A stretch of 11,898 nucleotides of DNA from HGM04593 sp045592125 (GTDB lineage: Bacteria > Bacteroidota > Bacteroidia > Bacteroidales > Bacteroidaceae): contig JAZNUE010000055.1 of the NCBI GenBank assembly GCA_045592125.1, positions 1 through 11,898 on the forward strand. Direction: 5' to 3'. Under the pieces are notes generated by a model that searched no databases, was not told the origin of the DNA, and saw only the letters and a list, made by a program, of their open reading frames with translations. Below are positions 6,361 to 11,898 of this stretch, piece after piece. Every line of letters starts with the position of its first letter. Position 1 is the stretch's first letter. Position numbers and translations under genes: made by a program.

Positions 6361-7219
6361 CTATTGGTGCTTTTAGGGTTGTGTCTACTGAATTGTTTGC
6401 TGAACTGCTCTTATAGTACATCTTTACTATAGCTGCGTCCTTGAGGAAGTCTATGCTCCCCACCTCAACCTTCTCAATCTTGAGGCCTGTGCGCTTCTCG
6501 AGGTCGGCAATGAGCTCCCCGCGCTTGTCGGGGGTGATGAGGCTGATGTTGTCATACTTTATCACCTTGTAGGAGTAGTGGCTTATGAGCAGCCTGCTCT
6601 CGCAAATCCATATTGAGATGATGAAGAGGAGGTTTATTATGATAACCTCGCCAATGCTCAGTTCGCTAACTGTCAGCCCGTTTATGGCGCTGAGGGCAAT
6701 AATGATGAAGAGGTACGTCATCTCCCTGATGGCAACCTGCTCTGTGCGGTAGCGTATTATGCTGAATATTGCAAAGAGGCCCAGCGCTATGCCTGCCTTG
6801 AGCTTCACGTCGCCAAGCACGTATATGAGCATGAAGGTGCTTATTGCAATGAGCACATAGGTGAAGAAGAACTCGCCGCGCTTGCACTTGGGGTAGTAGA
6901 GGCAGCGCACTATTATGAGTATTGCAATGAGGTTGATGAGGAACGCCAGCAGCAGGTCCTTTACGTGCGCCGTGTCTATGAACTCGTCGCTCTGGCGCTT
7001 CTCCTTTACCGACACGGCCATCTTCTCGCCCTTGGCGCCTCCCTTGTCATCATCGTAGTCAATATATATGTTGGTAGTCTCGGCCTGGCCGTCATCAAGC
7101 TCGTCGGCAATGGTCTCCGCTGTGGCTACGATTGCCTGCTGGCCGCCGGTGAGTTCCTGTGCATGTACTGACGCTGCCATGCAGAATAGCAGCAGTGTCG
7201 CTAAAAGTCTTGTCTTCAT
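6338..7219 (-). CDS. DUF4956 multi-pass membrane protein
   Basis: The protein has 293 residues. A signal peptide-like segment (1-20, ending SVHAQ) leads to an acidic region (about 21-80, with DYDDDKGG). About five membrane segments follow (86-108, 117-136, 142-156, 167-185, 189-207). The DUF4956 signature sits in the third and fourth: LFAIFSIIRYRTEQVAIREM (148-167), then TYLFIIIALSAINGL. The tail 210-293 (YDNISLITPDKRGELIADLE, KIEKVEVGSIDF) is probably a soluble alpha/beta domain. DUF4956 proteins are repeatedly encoded beside VTC-domain polymerases; a transport or scaffold role for the polymer is inferred, not proven. It starts 7 bases after the VTC gene stop. Confidence 0.93.
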   Translation of the reverse strand: MKTRLLATLLLFCMAASVHAQELTGGQQAIVATAETIADELDDGQAETTNIYIDYDDDKGGAKGEKMAVSVKEKRQSDEFIDTAHVKDLLLAFLINLIAILIIVRCLYYPKCKRGEFFFTYVLIAISTFMLIYVLGDVKLKAGIALGLFAIFSIIRYRTEQVAIREMTYLFIIIALSAINGLTVSELSIGEVIIINLLFIISIWICESRLLISHYSYKVIKYDNISLITPDKRGELIADLEKRTGLKIEKVEVGSIDFLKDAAIVKMYYKSSSANNSVDTTLKAPIDEYKLKD

Positions 7220-7226
7220 AATGGCT

Positions 7227-7994
7227 TTATTTTTTGTTTTCCATTTTCTCTATCATCCTTATGCGCTCCTTGAAGTTGTTGCGCTTGAGCCCTTTGTGTG
7301 TCAATGCGCTGCCTATGCAGTACTTGCTGAACCCGGAACGCTTAATGCGTGCCTCGCGAAGGAGCGCGAGGGCCGGGGAGGGTACATTGCCGTCGCGCTT
7401 GAGCTCAATGATTGCAATCCTCTGCAAGGCGCTGCGCCCGCCGCTCTTCAGGTGGTGGAACCTAAGGCCGAAGTCTATTGTAAGGCGCTCGGTCTTGCCG
7501 TAGTTCACTAGTGTAATGCGGCTGAACCAGTTCTCTATCACCGGCGATACCTCGTCGAGCCTGTACCATGCGGTCTTGTCCAGGAACGGGACCACATTCT
7601 CCCTTTCGCTGTGTAGGGTGTCAACGCCGCCCACGGCTATGCGCTTCTTCTTTGTGCGCCCGTGGTTGTTCTTGTTCTTGACCTCGAGGAACGTGTCGCT
7701 GCTGTCGAGATATGTGCGCACCCTTATCTTCTCCCTCACGCAACGTCCTGCGTGGTGCATGCGGTACATCTCGTACCCGTCTGTGTCAAGGTATGTAGTA
7801 TGGTATCCGGCTATGCGCTTGCCGCCTATCTCCTGTATGAAGTACTGCCCGTTGACGGCCGTGAGGAATGTGAGCAGCTGGTCCAGTGTGGCCACGAATT
7901 TAGTATCGGTCCTGTTCATGAGCTTAATGCCCGACATCTCTTCAAGTGTTATCGGGGGGAGCGAAAGGACTCTCTTTGAAATTCGTTGGACCAT
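7227..7994 (-). CDS. VTC-domain polyphosphate polymerase-like protein
   Basis: The protein has 255 residues, no signal peptide and no membrane segment, so it is predicted to be cytoplasmic. It belongs to the VTC superfamily (triphosphate tunnel metalloenzyme fold; yeast Vtc4 makes polyphosphate from ATP). Tunnel residues are in place: NRTDTKF (27-33, Lys32), YHTTYLDT (64-71), REKIRVRTY (87-95), FLEVKNK (102-108), a basic KKKR (115-118), ERLTIDF (169-175) and IIELK (195-199, Glu197 and Lys199). This full set of basic and acidic residues suggests a working enzyme. It is first in a five-gene operon, with a -7 promoter box 69-76 bases upstream. Polyphosphate synthesis is a family inference; a different phosphate chemistry is possible. 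Confidence 0.92.
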   Translation of the reverse strand: MVQRISKRVLSLPPITLEEMSGIKLMNRTDTKFVATLDQLLTFLTAVNGQYFIQEIGGKRIAGYHTTYLDTDGYEMYRMHHAGRCVREKIRVRTYLDSSDTFLEVKNKNNHGRTKKKRIAVGGVDTLHSERENVVPFLDKTAWYRLDEVSPVIENWFSRITLVNYGKTERLTIDFGLRFHHLKSGGRSALQRIAIIELKRDGNVPSPALALLREARIKRSGFSKYCIGSALTHKGLKRNNFKERIRMIEKMENKK

Positions 7995-8062
7995 TATGCG
8001 TAATTATGGAACCGTCCTGGCAACCATTAGATGGCCTGACGGCAAATGTTTCTAAAACGTTA

Positions 8063-8070
8063 CAAAAATA
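8063..8070 (-). promoter_or_regulatory. -7 promoter box of the VTC operon
   Basis: On the minus strand TATTTTTG is an exact TAnnTTTG match, within an A+T-rich stretch. It would start transcription near 8056 and give a leader of about 60 bases. A TTTG -33 box is not evident 19-21 bases upstream. Confidence 0.5.
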
Positions 8071-8140
8071 AACAAAAAATTAATATAACAGCATTATTCA
8101 ATGACTTATATTGGCCGTATGTGCCAAAATGTATGCAAAT

Positions 8141-8152
8141 GCATGGCCATGC
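8141..8152. promoter_or_regulatory. 12-bp palindrome GCATGGCCATGC between divergent genes
   Basis: A perfect 12-base palindrome lies between the VTC operon promoter and the HD-domain gene. A small inverted pair, TTGGC/GCCAA (8111-8115, 8123-8127), is nearby. It could be an operator for either side, but palindromes of this size also occur by chance. Confidence 0.25.
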
Positions 8153-8178
8153 TTGACTGTTTCCCCGTTTTTTTTGCT

Positions 8179-8186
8179 TATCTTCG
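8179..8186 (+). promoter_or_regulatory. Probable -7 box of the HD-domain gene
   Basis: TATCTTCG differs from TAnnTTTG at one position. It lies 32 bases before the ATG at 8219. A CTTG element (8151-8154 region) is slightly further upstream than ideal. The box lies inside the longer open frame that begins at 8111, which favours the 8219 start. Confidence 0.4.
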
Positions 8187-8218
8187 CTCAGGGAATAACG
8201 TGTACAGATAACCGCTAT

Positions 8219-8758
8219 ATGAACGTAAATGAGATAATTGACAGGTATTATCCATGCGATAATGAACTGAAGCAGATATATATGGCGCATGCCAATGCTG
8301 TTGCAGGCCTTGCGCTTGAGCTTGCCGGGCGTCATCCGGAACTGGGGCTTGACAAGGAACTTGTGTATGAGGCTGCAATGCTGCACGACATCGGAATTTT
8401 CCTCACTGACGCGCCGCGAATACATTGCCATGGCAGCCATGAGTACCTGTGCCATGGGTATCTGGGAGCGCAGCTCTTGCGCACGCTTGGCCTTGAGCGC
8501 CATGCAAGAGTGTGTGAAAGGCACACTGGGACTGGCCTTACAAAAGAGGCTATAGAGGCTGGCGGATGGGACCTCCCGCATGAGGACTTCCTGCCCGAGA
8601 CGCTTGAGGAACAGCTTATATGCTTTGCCGACAAGTTCTTCTCGAAGACCAAGTTCCTGAATGAACCGCGTACGTTCGGGCAGGTAGTGGAGAGCATGCG
8701 CAAAATCTCCGATGAATCGGTGAGAAGAGTAGAGCAGTGGGCGGAGATGTTCCTGTAG
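8219..8758 (+). CDS. HD-domain phosphohydrolase-like protein
   Basis: The protein has 179 residues from the ATG at 8219. HD-superfamily metal ligands are visible: His24 (MAHANAV), His56-Asp57 in MLHDIGIF (54-61), further histidines HGSHEY and HGYLG (71-81), His102 in ERHTGTG, and Asp138 in CFADKFFSK. Members hydrolyse phosphate esters such as nucleotides; the substrate here is unknown. The frame stays open upstream to 8111, but that extension (with MAVCAKMYANAWPCL) does not look like part of the domain and covers the likely promoter, so the shorter start was chosen. Downstream comes a REP-like repeat cluster, then lptD on the same strand with its own promoter box. Confidence 0.88.
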   Translation: MNVNEIIDRYYPCDNELKQIYMAHANAVAGLALELAGRHPELGLDKELVYEAAMLHDIGIFLTDAPRIHCHGSHEYLCHGYLGAQLLRTLGLERHARVCERHTGTGLTKEAIEAGGWDLPHEDFLPETLEEQLICFADKFFSKTKFLNEPRTFGQVVESMRKISDESVRRVEQWAEMFL

Positions 8759-8770
8759 GCCCTCAGCAAT

Positions 8771-8797
8771 GTCATCCTTGGTGAAACGAAGGGTCTC
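8771..8797 (+). repeat. REP-like extragenic repeat, copy 2
   Basis: ATCCTT (8774-8779) pairs with AAGGGT (8789-8794), with one T-G pair, around the loop GGTGAAACG, followed by CTC. It is the same design as the copy at 131-165. Confidence 0.6.
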
Positions 8798-8813
8798 CTT
8801 TGAAGGCCATGCC

Positions 8814-8837
8814 ATGTTGAGCGAAGCGAGACATCTC
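8814..8837 (+). repeat. REP-like extragenic repeat, copy 3
   Basis: ATGTT (8814-8818) pairs with GACAT (8830-8834), with one T-G pair, around the loop GAGCGAAGCGA (8819-8829), then CTC. The loop is almost identical to copy 1, while the stem sequence differs yet still pairs. Confidence 0.6.
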
Positions 8838-8858
8838 ATTATCACAGGACTGTCCGCG

Positions 8859-8902
8859 CACAAGGATTCTTCGCATTCGCTGTCGCTATACGAAGGCTTG
8901 TG
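8859..8902 (-). repeat. REP-like hairpin, probable inverted copy
   Basis: Two nested stems are seen: CACAAG (8859-8864) with CTTGTG (8897-8902), and CTTCG (8869-8873) with CGAAG (8891-8895). Read on the minus strand, the loop contains AGCGACAGCGA, reminiscent of the GAGCGAAGCGA loop of the other copies. It is more diverged, so membership in the family is less certain. Confidence 0.45.
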
Positions 8903-8988
8903 ACAGTGAGGATGATAAAGATGCATAAAGATGATGCATGGAGAGTGCTTTTTTATCTTAAAAATAAAGAATACTCCTTTTTATTTAG

Positions 8989-8996
8989 TAATTTTG
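8989..8996 (+). promoter_or_regulatory. -7 promoter box of lptD
   Basis: TAATTTTG is an exact TAnnTTTG match 24 bases before the lptD ATG, in an A+T-rich stretch. The expected start near 9003 gives a leader of about 18 bases. No clear TTTG at -33. Confidence 0.6.
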
Positions 8997-9020
8997 CAAC
9001 TTGCTTTAAGGGGCTTATAG

Positions 9021-11756
9021 ATGAAGTTTAGGACAGGCAAGATATTTTCTGTTATGATATTGCTGCTGGCTGCCGCGCTTGTGGGGTGGCCATGCGTGCA
9101 TGCCATGCCTGCTGCATGGCCGCAGGGCATATCCTTTGCCGACAGCATTGCCTTGCGCCCCGACAGCGTTGCCTTGCCTGCAGACTCGGCCAGCAGCAAG
9201 AAGCAGCAGGAGGCAATTGACGCGCCGGTGTTCTATGAGTGCGTCGACTCCATGGTGTGGTCGCGTAGCGGAAACGCATATCTCTACGGAGCGGGCAAGG
9301 TGAAGTATGACAAGATTGAGCTTACCGCAAATGTCATCAAGATGAACATGGATAGCAGTGTCGTGCATGCCACGGGCAGCATTGACACTACAGGGGTCAT
9401 GACGGGCCTTCCTGTGTTCATGGACGGCGGGACGCCGTACGAGTCGGACAGGATGAGGTACAACTTCAAGAGCAAGAAGGGCTTCATAAACAATGTATAT
9501 ACCCAGCAGGGCGACGGTTTCATCATGGGTGGCATGGCAAAGAAGGATTCTGCTGGCGTGTTCTACTCCCAGGACGGAAAATACACGACATGCGACGCCG
9601 AGCACCCTCACTTCTATGTAAGGCTTACACGTGCCAAGGTGCGCCCGAAGAAGGATGTTGTCTCGGGGCCTCTCTATCTTGTTGTAGAGGATGTGCCGCT
9701 GCCTCTTGCCTTGCCTTTCGGATATTTCCCGTTCACTAGCAGCTATTCGTCGGGCATTATAATGCCGACGTTCGGCGACGAGACTGAACGCGGCTTCTAC
9801 ATGCGTGACGGCGGCTACTACTTTGCTATAAGCGACAAGATGGACCTGCGCCTGACGGGCGAGATTTTTACAAAGGGCTCGTGGGGAGTGGGAGCGGCCT
9901 CTACATATGCATGGCGCTACAAGTTCTCGGGCAATTTCAGCCTGAACTATCTTGTTACCGTGAACGGGGAGAGGGGACTGCCCGACTATGCTGTGAGCAA
10001 GAACTTCCGTGTACAGTGGAGCCATAGGCAGGACCCTAAGGTGCGTCCTAACACAAACTTCTCGGCAAGTGTCAATTTTGCCACCTCGAGCTATGAGCGC
10101 TCGAACCTGAGCAGTCTCTACAATCCTGCGCTCAATTCGCAGAGTGTGCGTACCTCCAGCATAAGCTACTCCCATACATTCCCCAGCATTGGCCTCACGC
10201 TCTCTACTACTATGAACATTGCCCAGAATGTGCAGGACTCGACATTGTCGCTTACCTTGCCGAATGTCAATGTGTCGCTGTCGAAGAAGTATCCGTTCAA
10301 GCGCAAGAAGCGTATGGGCGAGGAGCGCTGGTATGAGAAGATCTCGCTGTCGTACAGCGGCCAGATGAGCAACAGTATAAAGACAAAGGAGGACAAGATA
10401 CTGAAGTCGAGCCTTGTCAAGGACTGGAGGAACGGCGTAAAGCATAACATCCCCATAAATGCGACCTTCCAGCTATTCGACTTCATAAACATAACTCCTA
10501 GCTTCAACTACACCGAACGCTGGTATTTCCAGAAAGTGAACCAGGAGTGGGACTATGAGGCAAACAAGGTGGCAAGGGACACAGTATACGGTTTCCACCG
10601 TGTATACAACTACAACATGTCGCTCTCGGCCAATACAACGCTCTATGGTTTCTACCAGCCTGCCGGGTTCCTCAAGAAGAGCAGGGTGCACACGGTGCGC
10701 CACGTCTTCAAGCCGTCGCTCTCGTTCTCCTATGCTCCCGACTTCGGCTCCCAGTACTACGGCTACTACGATACGTATGTGTACACCGACGAGAACGGCG
10801 AGGCACGCACCGTGGAGTATTCTCCTTACCAGAACGGGCTGTACGGCATACCTTCAAAAGGGAAGACAGGAAGTGTCTCGCTTAGCGTGAGCAACAATGT
10901 GGAGATGAAGTGGCGCACAAAGACCGATTCGCTCAAGAAGGTGAGCCTTATTGACGAGCTGGGAGCGTCGCTCTCATATAACCTTGCCGCGAAGAAAAGG
11001 CCTTGGAGCAACCTTTCTACACGCCTGCGCCTCAAGCTTACAAAGAACTATACTTTCAGCTTTAACGCAACGTGGGCAACCTATGCCTACGCGTTCAATG
11101 ACCGTGGCCAGGTTGTGGTGGGTGACAGGACTGAATGGTCCTACGGGCGTTTCGGCCGTTTCCAGGGAATGAGCCATAACCTCTCTTATACCTTCAATAA
11201 CGGTACAATAGGGAAAATAAAGAACTGGTTCAAGCGCAACAAGGATGACGAGGAACCTGCGGATGGCGAAACGCATGCAGCAGACAGCAAGCCTGCTGAG
11301 GAAAAGAAAAGCCTGGGGTCGCTCAGGTCCTCAAACTCCTCCAAGGCACAGGATGCCGAGGTGGACGAGGACGGATATATGCCCTTCAAACTCCCGTGGA
11401 ACTTTACAGTCTCGTATGGCATAAACATGTCGGAGAATACTGCTGCCGAGATAAACATAAAGACTATGCGCTATCCCTACAAGTTTACCCAGAACCTGAA
11501 CTTCTCGGGCAATATCGGGATTTCGGACAACTGGCGCATTAACTTCACCTCGGGCTATAACTTCGAGTATAAGAAACTTACTACCACTACTGTGCATATA
11601 TCGCGCGACCTGCACTGCTTTGAGATGTCATGCGGCATTGTGCTTGCGCCGTATACGTCGTTCAACTTCAGTTTCCGTGCGACATCGCAAATGCTTGCCG
11701 ACGCCCTTAAATGGGACAAGCGCAGCAGCTACAGCAGCAATGTGGAATGGTACTGA
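9021..11756 (+). CDS. lptD: LPS-assembly outer-membrane protein LptD (Bacteroidota form)
   Basis: The protein has 911 residues. LptD is the outer-membrane barrel that, with LptE, inserts lipopolysaccharide into the outer leaflet. A signal peptide (about 1-28) is followed by a Ser/Asp-rich linker with the repeated DSIALRPDSVALPADS, then an OstA-like beta-jellyroll (about 70-210) with GNAYLYGAGKVKYDKIELTA-type strands. The signature YTTCDAEHPHFYVR (188-201) and VVEDVPLPLALPFGYFPF (221-238) mark the jellyroll-to-barrel passage. The remainder is amphipathic barrel strands ending in an aromatic residue (NVEWY), usual for barrel insertion by BAM. A charged insert at about 735-795 (KRNKDDEEPADGE, then KPAEEKKSL) probably forms a loop. 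The gene is transcribed alone or first, from the box at 8989. Confidence 0.95.
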   Translation: MKFRTGKIFSVMILLLAAALVGWPCVHAMPAAWPQGISFADSIALRPDSVALPADSASSKKQQEAIDAPVFYECVDSMVWSRSGNAYLYGAGKVKYDKIELTANVIKMNMDSSVVHATGSIDTTGVMTGLPVFMDGGTPYESDRMRYNFKSKKGFINNVYTQQGDGFIMGGMAKKDSAGVFYSQDGKYTTCDAEHPHFYVRLTRAKVRPKKDVVSGPLYLVVEDVPLPLALPFGYFPFTSSYSSGIIMPTFGDETERGFYMRDGGYYFAISDKMDLRLTGEIFTKGSWGVGAASTYAWRYKFSGNFSLNYLVTVNGERGLPDYAVSKNFRVQWSHRQDPKVRPNTNFSASVNFATSSYERSNLSSLYNPALNSQSVRTSSISYSHTFPSIGLTLSTTMNIAQNVQDSTLSLTLPNVNVSLSKKYPFKRKKRMGEERWYEKISLSYSGQMSNSIKTKEDKILKSSLVKDWRNGVKHNIPINATFQLFDFINITPSFNYTERWYFQKVNQEWDYEANKVARDTVYGFHRVYNYNMSLSANTTLYGFYQPAGFLKKSRVHTVRHVFKPSLSFSYAPDFGSQYYGYYDTYVYTDENGEARTVEYSPYQNGLYGIPSKGKTGSVSLSVSNNVEMKWRTKTDSLKKVSLIDELGASLSYNLAAKKRPWSNLSTRLRLKLTKNYTFSFNATWATYAYAFNDRGQVVVGDRTEWSYGRFGRFQGMSHNLSYTFNNGTIGKIKNWFKRNKDDEEPADGETHAADSKPAEEKKSLGSLRSSNSSKAQDAEVDEDGYMPFKLPWNFTVSYGINMSENTAAEINIKTMRYPYKFTQNLNFSGNIGISDNWRINFTSGYNFEYKKLTTTTVHISRDLHCFEMSCGIVLAPYTSFNFSFRATSQMLADALKWDKRSSYSSNVEWY

Positions 11757-11772
11757 TAATGACAAAACAACG

Positions 11773-11847
11773 TTTTGTTATCGACGAGTTTTGCTGTGAA
11801 AAGCAAAGCGAGTCAATGACCTTTTTTGTTATCGGCGAGTTTTGCAG
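11773..11847 (+). repeat. Pair of 24-base direct repeats behind lptD
   Basis: Two copies, 11773-11796 and 11824-11847, start 51 bases apart and differ at two positions. Each contains TTTTGTTATCG followed by CGAGTTTTGC. Just before and within the first copy, ACAAAAC (11762-11768) pairs with GTTTTGT (11772-11778), a weak A+T hairpin that might help end lptD transcription. Confidence 0.6.
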
Positions 11848-11855
11848 CAACAGGT

Positions 11856-11888
11856 CAAACGAAGCATAGCCGCAGGTTATGCCGTTTG
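11856..11888. repeat. Hairpin at the right edge
   Basis: CAAACG (11856-11861) pairs with CGTTTG (11883-11888), and GCATA (11864-11868) with TATGC (11878-11882), with two bases (AA) bulged on the left arm. No T-run follows on either side within view. It may be another extragenic palindromic element or a terminator for a gene beyond the edge. Confidence 0.5.
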
Positions 11889-11898
11889 GGTTGCGAAA

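Larger units (their letters stand above)
3375..7994 (-). other. Five-gene operon: VTC, DUF4956, DUF2490, mini T9SS protein, beta-helix protein
   Basis: All five genes lie on the minus strand with junctions of +7, -23, +8 and -4 bases. A TAnnTTTG box stands ahead of the first and a strong palindromic terminator sits at the last stop codon. Products are predicted for cytoplasm, inner membrane, outer membrane and surface in the same order as the genes, which suggests one trans-envelope process. Confidence 0.85.

Noticed and set aside
8111..8218. Upstream start for the HD-domain protein at 8111
   Set aside because: The extra 36 residues do not resemble HD proteins and the probable promoter box at 8179-8186 lies within them.
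8060..8926. Minus-strand open frame (288 codons) across the HD-domain gene
   Set aside because: It covers the HD gene, its promoter region and the REP-like repeats; the HD motifs on the plus strand are convincing.
9015..10445. Long minus-strand open frame (476 codons) opposite lptD
   Set aside because: Its protein is rich in His, Arg, Ala and Leu without domain or signal, and it is the mirror of a clearly recognised lptD.
11773..11847. CRISPR-like direct repeats
   Set aside because: Only two copies with two mismatches and no further spacing pattern; no cas genes in the window.

Overview
The window looks like a piece of a Bacteroidales (phylum Bacteroidota) chromosome. Four things point there. 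Two secreted proteins end in type IX secretion (T9SS) type A sorting domains. The LptD is of the long Bacteroidota form. Shine-Dalgarno sequences are absent ahead of the starts. Several genes are preceded by the Bacteroidota -7 promoter box TAnnTTTG. Genus cannot be fixed from the sequence alone.

Layout. Bases 1-165 hold the 3' end of an IS110-family transposase, followed directly by a short REP-like extragenic repeat. A comparatively A+T-rich orphan gene for a secreted T9SS cargo protein follows (303-1679, minus). Its roughly 260-base upstream region contains a long imperfect inverted repeat and a good promoter box. pyrH (UMP kinase, 2084-2794, minus) ends exactly at a perfect 68-bp palindrome. 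A divergent small two-helix membrane protein (2942-3217, plus) comes next.

The centrepiece is a tightly packed minus-strand operon, 7994 down to 3375. In order it encodes a VTC-type polyphosphate polymerase domain protein, a DUF4956 membrane protein, a DUF2490 outer-membrane barrel, a miniature T9SS-sorted protein, and a secreted beta-helix carbohydrate-binding protein of the Cthe_2159/DUF4353 type. It closes with a perfect 42-bp palindromic terminator. The genes overlap or lie at most 8 bases apart, and the products span every compartment from cytoplasm to cell surface. My inference is a trans-envelope system that makes and places a phosphate-containing polymer or surface decoration; this has not been shown and is the best candidate here for an undescribed system.

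To the right are an HD-domain phosphohydrolase (8219-8758, plus), an intergenic stretch with three or four REP-like hairpins, and lptD (9021-11756, plus). The window ends in a repeat-rich intergenic tail. No rRNA, tRNA or CRISPR array was seen.
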